NCBI GenBank assembly: GCA_035551835.1 | Contig: DASZMN010000092.1 | Coordinates: 1-64,000, forward strand | Direction of reading: 5' to 3' | Length of the DNA: 64,000 bases | Origin: Bog-473 sp035551835 | GTDB taxonomy: Bacteria; Actinomycetota; Acidimicrobiia; Acidimicrobiales; RAAP-2 | Shown here: in pieces, positions 50,063 through 59,014 of the stretch | Position numbering within the stretch: position 1 is the stretch's first letter | How the letters are laid out: each line of letters starts with the position of its first letter | The notes under the pieces: model-generated | What the model saw: the letters and a program-made list of their open reading frames with translations, nothing else | Told to the model about the DNA's origin: nothing | Databases searched by the model: none | Position numbers and translations under genes: made by a program

Positions 50063-50737
50063 ATGGCGCAGATTCGGGTGGTGCTGGCGGAGGATAACGC
50101 CCTGTTGAGAGAGGGCATCGCACGCATCATCGAAGGGGAGGTCGGTTTCGAGGTTGTCGGGCGCGCCGCCGACCTGCCCGAGCTCCTACGTCTGATCGAG
50201 AGCGAGTCCCCCGAGGTCGTGGTGACCGACATCCGGATGCCGCCGACGGGCACCGATGAAGGTATCCAGGCCGCGTCGTGGCTGCGTGAGCACAAGCCCA
50301 ACGTCGGGGTCGTTGTCCTGAGCCAATACAAGACGCCCTCCTACGCCCTCGCCCTCCTCGAGACCGGATCCGCCGGCCGGGCTTACCTGCTGAAAGAGCA
50401 GGTCGCCGGAGCCGACGAGCTCGCCCAGGCCATGCGCATCGTGGCCCAAGGCGGCTCCATGATCGACCCCCAGATCGTCGACGAGCTGATTGAAGCCAAG
50501 TCCTCGCGGCGGAAGTCCGATCTTTCTTGGCTCACCCCGAGGGAATCGGAGATCTTGGGCGAGATGGCGACCGGCAAGAGCAATGCCGCCATCGCCGCAT
50601 CGTTGCAGGTCTCCGAGCGAGCGGTCGAGAAACACACAAACTCCATCTTCTCCAAACTCGGGCTAAGCGAGGAGCGTGACGTCAACCGCCGGGTCAAGGC
50701 CGTCCTCGTCTATCTGAGCGACCCGGGAGGAGGGTGA
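50063..50737 (+). CDS. NarL/FixJ-type response regulator
   Basis: This 224-aa regulator has a REC domain (VVLAEDNALLREGIARIIE, phospho-acceptor Asp in VVVTDIRMPPTG, Lys in AYLLKEQVAG) and a LuxR-type HTH (LTPRESEILGEMATGKSNAA, VSERAVEKHTNSIFSKLG). The ATG at 50063 is used; the open frame upstream is not coding. The preceding 219 bp has no gene I can support. It is followed by a single-domain regulator and a histidine kinase, possibly its partner. Confidence 0.9.
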   Translation: MAQIRVVLAEDNALLREGIARIIEGEVGFEVVGRAADLPELLRLIESESPEVVVTDIRMPPTGTDEGIQAASWLREHKPNVGVVVLSQYKTPSYALALLETGSAGRAYLLKEQVAGADELAQAMRIVAQGGSMIDPQIVDELIEAKSSRRKSDLSWLTPRESEILGEMATGKSNAAIAASLQVSERAVEKHTNSIFSKLGLSEERDVNRRVKAVLVYLSDPGGG

Positions 50738-50804
50738 CACCACCACCCCTCATCGTGTGGCACCACCAGGGTCAGGGGAGCCACATCGGCGCGAAAATGG
50801 GCAA

Positions 50805-51197
50805 GTGAGCGATCGTCTTCCGGTCCTGATTGTCGACGATCAAGCCCCCTTTCGCGCGGCCATGCGAGCCGTCCTTCGCCGGACTACCGAGTTCGAACTT
50901 GTCGGTGAGGCGGCCAACGGAAACGAGGCGGTATCGCTGGCGGAGCAGCTGCACCCGGCCCTGGTCTTGATGGACATCAATATGCCCGAGATGAACGGGA
51001 TCGAGGCCACCCGCACGCTTGTTTCAAGGCAGCCGGGCGTCGTCGTGATCCTGTGCTCCACCTACGACGCCGGCGACCTCCCTCCCGAGGTGGCGACAAG
51101 CGGCGCCCGTGCCTATCTCAACAAGGAACACCTCGGCGCTGACACCCTCCGGCGGCTCTGGGACGAGCGCGACGAGCTCGGGTTCACTTCCGTCTGA
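50805..51197 (+). CDS. Single-domain response regulator
   Basis: This 130-aa REC-only protein has LPVLIVDDQAPFRAAMRAV at the N-terminus, the phospho-Asp in LVLMDINMPEMNGIEATRT, and Lys in AYLNKEHLGA. There is no output domain, so it may act by protein interaction in a phosphorelay. It starts at GTG 50805, 67 bp after the NarL-type gene, and converges with the kinase gene 12 bp away. Confidence 0.86.
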   Translation: MSDRLPVLIVDDQAPFRAAMRAVLRRTTEFELVGEAANGNEAVSLAEQLHPALVLMDINMPEMNGIEATRTLVSRQPGVVVILCSTYDAGDLPPEVATSGARAYLNKEHLGADTLRRLWDERDELGFTSV

Positions 51198-51209
51198 GCC
51201 ACCCGCCGC

Positions 51210-53369
51210 TCAGACGAGCGGCACCGAGCCCCGCACTACCGAGCCCTTGCCGATCTCGGACTCCCATCGAACCGTGCCGCCGATCGCGCCGAGCCGGTCC
51301 GCCATGTTGACGTAGCCGTGGCCCTTTTGGGCGCGGTCGGGATCAAAGCCGGGGCCGTCGTCTGTCACCGTGAACAGGAGACCACCCGCCTCTTCCCACA
51401 GCCGGAGCTCCACGCGTGCGTCCGGTGCGTGCTTGGCCGCGTTCTGCAGCGCTTCGAGACAGCAGAAGTACACAGCCGCTTCGGTCTCCGACGGGTAGCG
51501 ACCGATTCCCTCCATCGAAAGGTCCACCGGGAGCGGGCTCCGGTTGGCTGCGGCGCGGAGCGCCTCGCCCAGACCGCTGTCCACGAGCAGTGGGGGATAG
51601 ATGCCATGGGCCAGCTGGCGCAGCTCCTGGATTGTCTCTTGGACTTCTCCCGCGAGTTCGTCGAGCATCTCGAGCCCGGCTTCGGAATCATCGACGATGA
51701 TGTCCCGAGCCAGACGCAGGTTGACCGCGAGCGCAACAAGGTGCTGCTGTGCACCATCGTGCAGATTCCGCTCAATGCGACGCCGTTCGGCATCGCCACT
51801 CGCAACGATCCGAGCTCTCGACTCACGGAGCGCGTCGGCCTGTTTGCGCACCTCATCGAGAGTGGTCTGCAGCGCAGTGTCCAACTGGGAGTTGTGCAGG
51901 GCAAGGCCCACCTGACGCGCGAGGTCCGAGAGGACACGGTCGTCATCCTCGGAGAACCCACTGGCCTGAGACGATCGCTCGACGACGATGAGCCCGAGCA
52001 ACTCCCCCCCGTGGCTGACCGGAGCAACCCGGACCTGCTCCGTCTCGCGGTTGGCCAGGAGCGTGGGTAGCCAGATCGACGCCCACGCCGTCCCCGAGAC
52101 TCCCGCTCGGGTGACGACGGGTCGTTCACGCGGTGAGACCACGATCGACCCCGGTCCGAGGTCCGGAACCGAGGCCGTGCGCTCGAGCACCTCGCCGGCT
52201 CCAGTGAAGACTTCCGCGCTGGTCAGCGTCATAGTCTTTCGCAACGACTCCGCCAGCTGTAATAGCAACTCGTCCATTGGGATGGCGCGGGTCAGTCTGC
52301 TCCCGAAGGTACGCAGCACTTCGTCGGGAGCCTCGCGCGCTCCGTAGACAAAGCGCGTCGACGACTGCAAGAACCTCGCACGGACAGGCACGAAGATCAG
52401 CGCCGCAACGCCCGACGCCACCATGGAGAGGGCGAGCACCTCCTTGTCGCCAGTGGTCTTGGGTGCATGGCCCAGGCCGAGCACCAGAACGAGGTAGATG
52501 GCCGATACGACGACCACGAAGCCCATGACCGCGAGGACCTGCACGAGGCCCCGGCTTCCGTGCGGCGCCAGGCGACGGCTCTCGCTGGCCAGGAGGCCGA
52601 GCGGGACCAGGACCGTCCCGGCGGCGACGACGGCGCCCAGCGGCCCGGGCCACCCGACAAGCAGGTGCAGGACCGTCGCCCCGAGTGCGACGGTCACCGC
52701 CAACGTCACTCCGATGCCGAACCATTGCATGCGCTCCCGCCGGTATCCGATGGCGGCGACGTAGCGCGCACGCATGGGAGCAAGCGCCAACGCTGCCGCA
52801 ATCGTCCAGCTGATGGCGCCATCGACCACGGTGAACGGGTGATGGGTTGCGACGAGCGCGAGGCCGACGCCCAGAGCGGCCATATAGGCAACTTGGGCGG
52901 CGCCCCGCCGAACCGGGTCATGAAGTCGGCCATCGGGAAGGGCGAGCAGGAAGTGGAAGGAGATCGCCGTGACGAGGATTGCGGCCAGCGTTGCGACGTC
53001 CCGCGCGCTGGCCGACGAATGCACGGTCTCGGCCTGACGCCCGGCCGTGAGTGCCACCATCGCCACGATGGCGTCGACCGCGGCGAGCAGATGGAACGGT
53101 GATTGCTTACTCCCCGTGCGTTCGCGCGCACGGGTGTCGACGAACCCGACCACGGCCCAGACAACGGTGAGACCGAAGGCAACGGCGTCGACCGGCTTCG
53201 TTCCGCCTGGTACCGCGATGCGGAGGCCGACCACAACACCGGCGATCGTCAGTCCCAGCATCACCACGTGGACGAACCGGAACCACCCGAGCGCCGACGT
53301 GTCAGCGGCGGAACCGACAGCCGGCGGTGACTCTGCCACCTTGAGCTTCACCTCTCCCGGGACGGTCAC
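51210..53369 (-). CDS. Membrane sensor histidine kinase (HisKA_3 type)
   Basis: This 719-aa protein has an N-terminal block of about eight or nine hydrophobic helices (residues 28-330), a GAF-like domain at about 350-490, and a HisKA_3 domain with the phospho-His in RRRIERNLHDGAQQHLVALA near residue 545. The C-terminal HATPase shows EALQNAAKHAPDARVEL and DDGPGFDPDRAQKGHGYVNM. Kinases of this class pair with NarL-type regulators such as those just upstream (convergent). Confidence 0.88.
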   Translation of the reverse strand: MTVPGEVKLKVAESPPAVGSAADTSALGWFRFVHVVMLGLTIAGVVVGLRIAVPGGTKPVDAVAFGLTVVWAVVGFVDTRARERTGSKQSPFHLLAAVDAIVAMVALTAGRQAETVHSSASARDVATLAAILVTAISFHFLLALPDGRLHDPVRRGAAQVAYMAALGVGLALVATHHPFTVVDGAISWTIAAALALAPMRARYVAAIGYRRERMQWFGIGVTLAVTVALGATVLHLLVGWPGPLGAVVAAGTVLVPLGLLASESRRLAPHGSRGLVQVLAVMGFVVVVSAIYLVLVLGLGHAPKTTGDKEVLALSMVASGVAALIFVPVRARFLQSSTRFVYGAREAPDEVLRTFGSRLTRAIPMDELLLQLAESLRKTMTLTSAEVFTGAGEVLERTASVPDLGPGSIVVSPRERPVVTRAGVSGTAWASIWLPTLLANRETEQVRVAPVSHGGELLGLIVVERSSQASGFSEDDDRVLSDLARQVGLALHNSQLDTALQTTLDEVRKQADALRESRARIVASGDAERRRIERNLHDGAQQHLVALAVNLRLARDIIVDDSEAGLEMLDELAGEVQETIQELRQLAHGIYPPLLVDSGLGEALRAAANRSPLPVDLSMEGIGRYPSETEAAVYFCCLEALQNAAKHAPDARVELRLWEEAGGLLFTVTDDGPGFDPDRAQKGHGYVNMADRLGAIGGTVRWESEIGKGSVVRGSVPLV

Positions 53370-53392
53370 AGACGTCGCCCTTCTCCGCTCTG

Positions 53393-54097
53393 TCAGGACT
53401 GCACGGCGACCGGGACGTCGGAGTCCTCGGCAACCTCGACGCGCCCGTCCCGCATCCGCACGATCCGGGCTGCGGCAGACGCCACGCCGGAATCGTGGGT
53501 CACGAGAAGAATGGTCTGTCCACCCGCGTGGAGCCGGCTCAGGAGCTCAATGACCTCCTGGCCGCCTTCGGAGTCCAATGCCCCGGTGGGTTCGTCCGCC
53601 AAAAGGAGGGTGGGCTCGTTGGCCAAGGCGCGCGCAATGGCGAGCCTTTGGCGCTGACCGCCCGAGAGCATGCCAGGCACGGTGGACGCCTTGTCCCCGA
53701 TGCCGAGAAGGTCCAGAAGATCGCGCGCCCGGCTTTCCGCCATCTTGCGCTTCCGCCCGGCTATCACGGCGGGGAGGGCAACGTTCTCCAACACCGTCAT
53801 CCCCTCCAGGAGATTGAAGAACTGGAAGACGATGCCGATGTGACGCCGTCGCATTTGCGAGAGCTCGTCTTCGGTCCGCCCGGTGACCTGCTCGCCGGCG
53901 ACGGTGATCGTGCCCTCATCAGCGACGTCGAGCCCGGCGATCAGGTTGAGGAGGGTGGACTTCCCACAACCTGAGGGGCCCATCAAGGCAATGAAGTCCC
54001 CCGCCGGCAGCACCAAGTTGGCGCCCCGGAGGGCTCGAACCGGAGCGTTCTCCGCCTCGAAGGTCTTTCGAACCTTGTCTACGACCAAGGCATCCAT
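53393..54097 (-). CDS. MacB/LolD-type ABC transporter ATP-binding protein
   Basis: This 234-aa ATPase has Walker A LMGPSGCGKSTLLNLIAG near residue 37, the LSGGQRQRLAIARALANE signature, Walker B LLLADEPTGALDSEGG, and a switch His in LLVTHDSGVA. The type usually works with an FtsX/MacB-like permease, but no permease gene is seen within the window. Its ATG at 54097 follows one base after the upstream cyclase stop, with AAGGAA as ribosome binding site, so they are one operon. The kinase lies 23 bp downstream. Confidence 0.88.
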   Translation of the reverse strand: MDALVVDKVRKTFEAENAPVRALRGANLVLPAGDFIALMGPSGCGKSTLLNLIAGLDVADEGTITVAGEQVTGRTEDELSQMRRRHIGIVFQFFNLLEGMTVLENVALPAVIAGRKRKMAESRARDLLDLLGIGDKASTVPGMLSGGQRQRLAIARALANEPTLLLADEPTGALDSEGGQEVIELLSRLHAGGQTILLVTHDSGVASAAARIVRMRDGRVEVAEDSDVPVAVQS

Positions 54098-54098
54098 G

Positions 54099-55457
54099 TC
54101 AGGTTCCTTCTTTCGTCGCGCCACCGCCTGGGCATGCGCCTCCCACTAGTTTGTATGCAACGACCGGTGTCTCGCGCCCTTTCACCAGTTGGGGGGGCAA
54201 CGCGATCGTCGGTCGAGGCGATTGCCAAGCCTCCACCGTCCCCTGGGAGACCACCGTCTCCCCGGCTTCCGCCAGCTGCTGAAGGCGTTGCGACATGTTC
54301 ACGGTATCGCCGACGAGGGTGTACTCCAGCCGCTCCTCGGAGCCCAAGAGTGCCGCTGCTGCTTCGCCCGTGGACAACCCCAGCCCGAGTCCAAAGGCAG
54401 GAAGGCCCTCCTCGCGCCACCGATCGTTGATCCCCCGCTGCTTTTCGTGCATGGCCAGCGCTGCCGCCACCGCCCTTTCCGCGTGGTCCACCTGCTCGAA
54501 CGGCGCGCCGAAGACGGCCATCACGGCGTCACCGACGAACTGCATCACGGTGCCATTCTCACCGAGGATGGCGTCGTTCATGGCGGCGCGGTGGACGTTC
54601 AGTTGTCCCGCCAGTTGGCTGGGATCGGCATGCTCGGCGATGCTCGAGTATGAGCGGATGTCGCTCATGAGTACCGTCACGACCACCCGTTCCGTCTCGC
54701 CAAGCTGCTTGCCGTCGCGGCGAAGCTTCTCGGCAAGACCTCCGGGCAGCAAACGCGACAGCGTCTCTCCTTGTTCCTCGCGGTCCACAATCGCCTGATG
54801 GAGAAGGCGCAAGCGCTGGAGTGCGCCTTCGGTTCCCGCCGACACGCCCTCCGCCAACTTGACGAACACGGCCTCGACCTCGGCGTCCACGGCCTCGGGC
54901 GGCAGGCCCCTCGCGACGGCGATGGCCTTGATGGGCTTGCCCTCGGCAACCATGCCGAGCAACGCCTCCTCGGCCGGCGACAGACCACCGTGTGTCGTGA
55001 CCGGCCGCACGAGGGCGTCCACGATGGCGGGGTCAAGCGCGTTCCCACCGGTCGCCACTGCTCGAATCGCGTCCACGAGCTGATCGCCCTGAGCGATGTG
55101 GTCCTTCAAGAGATAGCCGTAACCGGCCGAACCCTCAGCGAGAAGCGAGACGGCGTACTCCGGGTCGTCATATTGGGAAAGGATCACGACCCCGGTCCCC
55201 GGGTGGCGCTTCCGGACCTCCTTGGCGGCGTCGATCCCTTCGCGGTTGAAGGCCGGCGGCATCCGGATGTCCGTGACCAGGACCTGGGGTTCCAATTCCC
55301 GTGCCCCCTGCACAACCTCGTCATAGTCGGCCGCCACCCCGACGATGTGCAGGTCCTTGTGACGCTCGATCAATGCCCGCACTCCCTCTCGCACGATCAA
55401 GTTGTCGTCGGCCAAGAGCACTGAGATCGTCGGCGGCCCAGCCGCGCCATCATCCAT
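54099..55457 (-). CDS. REC - LuxR-like HTH - class III cyclase fusion
   Basis: This 452-aa protein has a REC domain at residues 10-130 (VLLADDNLIVREGVRALIE, phospho-Asp in VLVTDIRMPPAF, Lys in YLLKDHIAQG), a LuxR-like HTH segment at about 155-205 (LSPAEEALLGMVAEGKPIKA), and a class III cyclase at about 255-450 (VLMSDIRSYSSIAEHADPS, QFVGDAVMAVFGAP, LEYTLVGDTVNMSQRLQQL). Both metal Asp and the Asn/Arg are present, so it looks active. A phosphorylation-gated cyclase with a possible DNA-binding module is unusual. ATG 55457 was chosen over GTG 55472. Confidence 0.87.
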   Translation of the reverse strand: MDDGAAGPPTISVLLADDNLIVREGVRALIERHKDLHIVGVAADYDEVVQGARELEPQVLVTDIRMPPAFNREGIDAAKEVRKRHPGTGVVILSQYDDPEYAVSLLAEGSAGYGYLLKDHIAQGDQLVDAIRAVATGGNALDPAIVDALVRPVTTHGGLSPAEEALLGMVAEGKPIKAIAVARGLPPEAVDAEVEAVFVKLAEGVSAGTEGALQRLRLLHQAIVDREEQGETLSRLLPGGLAEKLRRDGKQLGETERVVVTVLMSDIRSYSSIAEHADPSQLAGQLNVHRAAMNDAILGENGTVMQFVGDAVMAVFGAPFEQVDHAERAVAAALAMHEKQRGINDRWREEGLPAFGLGLGLSTGEAAAALLGSEERLEYTLVGDTVNMSQRLQQLAEAGETVVSQGTVEAWQSPRPTIALPPQLVKGRETPVVAYKLVGGACPGGGATKEGT

Positions 55458-55589
55458 TGACTCAGTTCTCACACACTCCGTAGTCGGCGAACAGGTGGGG
55501 ATCCTCCCGGCAACGGTGGTGCTAGGCACACCCTCGGACGCCTGTCACCACACTCGTCATCCCAGGTTCCCCGGTACACGCTGAGATCC

Positions 55590-56612
55590 ATGAGCACGGA
55601 CACGGCCAGCCGCCACGAGTCGGTCGTCACCTCGCTTTCGTGGATTCCCACCGAGGCGATCGAAGGCGCTCAGCGCCTGGCCTTCGACTCCGGCATCACG
55701 CATTACGACCCCCCACCGCCGGCCGAGGGGATGGATGTTGAGCGTCTACGCGATGAAGATCGCTTCCGCTTCGCGAACGAGCTGCGCGCCTTCATTTCCG
55801 TGGACCGGTCGGGGGAGATCGTCGACTGCGGCTACGCGGGGCGAGGGCTCATGGGGACGACCCTGGTGAATCTCAAGGCGGTCAAGCACCGCTTCCAGGC
55901 GGTGCAACTCCCTACGATCCAACGAGAACCCGAATTTGGCGACGGGTGGGTGCGGTTCTCCCAGACCTGCGGTGGGCGAACCGGCGTCCCCGCCCCCCGT
56001 CGGGTACGCCGCCGTCCCTTCGTGCAGTGGCAGGCGCCCCTGGTCTGGACCACGCTCTCCCTCACCCTCCACGCTGACGGCCGGTCGGAGCGAGCTCTCA
56101 TCGGGGCGAGCAAGTTCCCCCGCCACTGGGTCTACGACGACGACAACAGGCTCTCGCACAAATCGGGGATGACGGACTTCAAGGATTGGTACCGCAAGTC
56201 GTTCGGCAAGCACAGCCCGTGGGGCGATGAAGATTCCGAGGCGTTGGTCTCCGTCGTCGAGTCGGCCCTCGAGACGTCACTTTCGGCTGAGCTGATGCAA
56301 GGTGGTGGCAAGCGGCGCATCGATCGCTTCCCGGCCGGCTCGGTGCTGGTGAAGGAGGGGGAGCCGGGCACCGAGGTCATGTTGATCCTCGACGGGATCG
56401 TCAGGGTCGAGCGCGGCGGCGAACGCCTCGCGGAGTACGGCCCCGGAGCGCTACTCGGGGAGAGGGCGCATCTCGAGGGAGGAATTCGAACCTCGAGCAA
56501 CACCGCGGTGACGCCCTGTCGCGTGGCGATGTTCGAGGCAGCACTCGTCGAGCGGTCGCATCTTGAGGAGCTGTCGGCGGGTCATCGCCGCGAGGACGCC
56601 GCGCGAGACTGA
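55590..56612 (+). CDS. Cyclic-nucleotide-binding domain protein
   Basis: This 340-aa protein has an unrecognised N-terminal domain of about 230 residues (with SQTCGGRTGVPAPRRVRRRP and a hydrophobic QWQAPLVWTTLSLTLHADGR). A CNB domain follows at about 240-325: RFPAGSVLVKEGEPGTEVML and the phosphate-binding cassette GALLGERAHLEGGIRTSSNT with the expected Glu and Arg. It is divergent from the REC-cyclase gene, 132 bp between starts, and 4 bp upstream of the MBL-fold hydrolase. An effector of the cyclase is the natural reading. Confidence 0.82.
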   Translation: MSTDTASRHESVVTSLSWIPTEAIEGAQRLAFDSGITHYDPPPPAEGMDVERLRDEDRFRFANELRAFISVDRSGEIVDCGYAGRGLMGTTLVNLKAVKHRFQAVQLPTIQREPEFGDGWVRFSQTCGGRTGVPAPRRVRRRPFVQWQAPLVWTTLSLTLHADGRSERALIGASKFPRHWVYDDDNRLSHKSGMTDFKDWYRKSFGKHSPWGDEDSEALVSVVESALETSLSAELMQGGGKRRIDRFPAGSVLVKEGEPGTEVMLILDGIVRVERGGERLAEYGPGALLGERAHLEGGIRTSSNTAVTPCRVAMFEAALVERSHLEELSAGHRREDAARD

Positions 56613-56616
56613 TTCG

Positions 56617-57453
56617 GTGCGCGTGACCTTCTGCGGGACCCGAGGGTCGACGCCTGCACCCGGTCCCGATTATGTCCGCTACGGCGGAAACACCTCGTGT
56701 GTCGCGGTGTCCCACGATGACGCCGGGCCCACGCTGCTCCTCGACGCCGGGACGGGCCTACGACGGGTGCAAGAGCTGCTGGGTGGCCGCGCCTTCCAGG
56801 GCTCGCTCCTTCTCACCCACCTGCACTGGGACCACGTGCAGGGCCTGCCCTTCTTCCCTTCAGGCGACCGCGAGGGATCACGCGTCACCCTCCTCCTCCC
56901 CGCTGACGGTGAAACGGGCGCATCGGACCTCCTGGCCCGCATGATGTCCCCACCGTTCTTCCCCATTGGTCCCACCCAGCTTCGTGGTGACTGGGACTTC
57001 GGCTTTGTGCCCGACGGCGCCTTCGAGGCCGAGGGCTTTTCGGTTGTGGCCAGAGACGTGCCGCACAAGGGTGGGCACACCCTGGGGTTTCGGGTGAGCG
57101 ACGGCCGCACGTCATTTGCGTACATCCCTGACCACTGTCCCACCGCACTCGGGACTGGACCCGAGGAGCTCGGCGTGTACCACGAACGCGCCCTCGAGCT
57201 GGCGTGCGGCGTGGACCTGCTGATCCACGATTCGCATCTGCGGGCAGAAGAAGTGGCGACCGAGGGCTTCTTCGGGCATGCGGCGGCGGAGTACGCAGTG
57301 CGGCTCGGGGAACTGGCGGGTGCACGACGAGTCGTGTTGTTCCATCATCGACCAGAGCGCACGGACGTCGAGATCGAGCGCACCGTCGAACGGTTCGCGG
57401 AGGGTGCGCTGCCCGTCATCGCCGCTGAGGAAGGCACGACGGTCGCCCTGTGA
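56617..57453 (+). CDS. MBL-fold metallohydrolase (possible cyclic-nucleotide phosphodiesterase)
   Basis: This 278-aa protein has the metallo-beta-lactamase signature LLTHLHWDHVQGLPFFP near residue 83, with other metal-binding positions in ARDVPHKGGHTLGFRV, YIPDHCPTALG and IHDSHLRAEEV, and a final VVLFHHRPERTD. The N-terminus reads VRVTFCGTRGSTPAPGPDYV, as in 3',5'-cAMP phosphodiesterase-like members. Its location directly after the CNB gene supports, but does not prove, cyclic-nucleotide hydrolysis. GTG 56617 start. Confidence 0.75.
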   Translation: MRVTFCGTRGSTPAPGPDYVRYGGNTSCVAVSHDDAGPTLLLDAGTGLRRVQELLGGRAFQGSLLLTHLHWDHVQGLPFFPSGDREGSRVTLLLPADGETGASDLLARMMSPPFFPIGPTQLRGDWDFGFVPDGAFEAEGFSVVARDVPHKGGHTLGFRVSDGRTSFAYIPDHCPTALGTGPEELGVYHERALELACGVDLLIHDSHLRAEEVATEGFFGHAAAEYAVRLGELAGARRVVLFHHRPERTDVEIERTVERFAEGALPVIAAEEGTTVAL

Positions 57454-57460
57454 AGTGCCG

Positions 57461-58906
57461 ATGAGGCGGGCCGATGCCACCGTGGTCGGCGCCGGGCCGA
57501 ACGGGCTCGTTGCAGCCCTCACGCTCGCCCGCAGCGGATTGAAGGTCGACGTCTACGAGGCGGCTTCGGATCCCGGCGGCGGCTGCCGTACCGCCGAGCT
57601 CACGCTGCCGGGGTTCCGCCACGACGTCTGCTCGGCCGTCCATCCATTGCTCCTGGCATCGCCCGCCTTCCGCGACATCGACCTGTCGAGGCACGGGGTG
57701 CGACTGCTCACTCCGGAGGTCGCATTCGCACACCCGCTCGAGGATGGTCGCGGCGCTGCCGTCGGTGGAACAGTTGCCGACGTGGCCGCGTCGCTCGGGA
57801 CGGACGGCGACGCCTACACGCACGCCTTTTCGGGTTTGGTTCGAGACCTCGACAAGGTGCTCCCGGTCTTCCTTGGGACGATGCGCTCGGTGCCGCGCCA
57901 CCCGGTTGCCGCCGGCGGCTTCGGAGTCCGCGCATTGTCAACTGCGCAGGCGATGGCGGGCCGGTTCCGCACCGACGAGGCGCGCGCGCTGATCGCCGGA
58001 GCGGCGGCGCACTCGATGCTGCCAATGACGGCACCCCTCTCGGGTGCCTTCCCGCGACTTTTCGTCGCCCTCGCACACGGTTATGGCTGGCCCGTCGTCG
58101 AGGGCGGCAGCGGGGCTGTCATTGATGCGCTTGCCGCCGAGCTTATTTCGCTCGGCGGTCGGATCGAAACGAATTGCCTGGTGAAGAGCCTGGCCGACCT
58201 TCCGCCCACTCCGACGGTCGTCCTGGACGTGACGCCGCGGCAGCTGCTCGAGCTCGCCGGCGACCGGCTCCCGCCACGATACGCACGGGCGCTCTCCCGC
58301 TACCGGTACGGACCGGGCGTTTGCAAAGTCGATTGGGCGCTGAGCGAACCGGTCCCCTGGGCGAGCGCGGCGTGCCGGAAGACGGTCACCGTGCACGTCG
58401 GAGGCACGTTCGAAGAGATCGCGCGCAGCGAGGCGGACGTGAACGCCGGCCGGCACCCCGACCGCCCGTACTGCCTCGTCGCGCAACCCTGCCTCGTCGA
58501 TCCGGCCCGTGCTCCCCAAGGCCGGCACACGTTGTGGGCCTACTGCCACGTCCCGAACGGCTCGGATGTCGACATGACGGATCGCATCGAGGCACAGATC
58601 GAGCGTTTCGCGCCGGGATTCCGCGACCTGATCCTGGCTCGTTCGACCTTCACCGCCAGCGCCACCGAAGGGCACAACCCGAGCTACGTCGGGGGCGACA
58701 TCAACGCAGGAGCCGCCACCCTGCGCCAGATGCTTTTCCGCCCGACAGTGCGGTGGAACCCCTACCGCACAGCGCTCCGTGGCGTCTACCTGTGTTCGGC
58801 GGCGACGCCTCCCGGTGGCGGCGTGCACGGCATGTGTGGGCTGGGAGCAGCGCGAACGGCACTGCACGACATCGGTCGTGCGGCCCCGAGTACTGATACG
58901 CATTGA
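57461..58906 (+). CDS. Phytoene desaturase-like NAD(P)/FAD oxidoreductase
   Basis: This 481-aa protein has the FAD-binding motif ATVVGAGPNGLVAALTLARS near residue 6 and a family block EAASDPGGGCRTAELTLPG, with a C-terminal CSAATPPGGGVHGMCGLGAA. These mark the CrtI/phytoene-desaturase-like flavin oxidoreductases, many of which do not act on carotenoids. It follows the hydrolase after 7 bp. The catalysed reaction cannot be assigned. Confidence 0.82.
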   Translation: MRRADATVVGAGPNGLVAALTLARSGLKVDVYEAASDPGGGCRTAELTLPGFRHDVCSAVHPLLLASPAFRDIDLSRHGVRLLTPEVAFAHPLEDGRGAAVGGTVADVAASLGTDGDAYTHAFSGLVRDLDKVLPVFLGTMRSVPRHPVAAGGFGVRALSTAQAMAGRFRTDEARALIAGAAAHSMLPMTAPLSGAFPRLFVALAHGYGWPVVEGGSGAVIDALAAELISLGGRIETNCLVKSLADLPPTPTVVLDVTPRQLLELAGDRLPPRYARALSRYRYGPGVCKVDWALSEPVPWASAACRKTVTVHVGGTFEEIARSEADVNAGRHPDRPYCLVAQPCLVDPARAPQGRHTLWAYCHVPNGSDVDMTDRIEAQIERFAPGFRDLILARSTFTASATEGHNPSYVGGDINAGAATLRQMLFRPTVRWNPYRTALRGVYLCSAATPPGGGVHGMCGLGAARTALHDIGRAAPSTDTH

Positions 58907-59014
58907 CGAACGGGCGCTCGCGTTGCCCCTACCGCGGTACTTCGTGGTGGCACCACGCGGACATGGTGTGGCTCCACCCTGTCACCTGGGGTGCGCAGAT
59001 GCATCAATGGGAGC

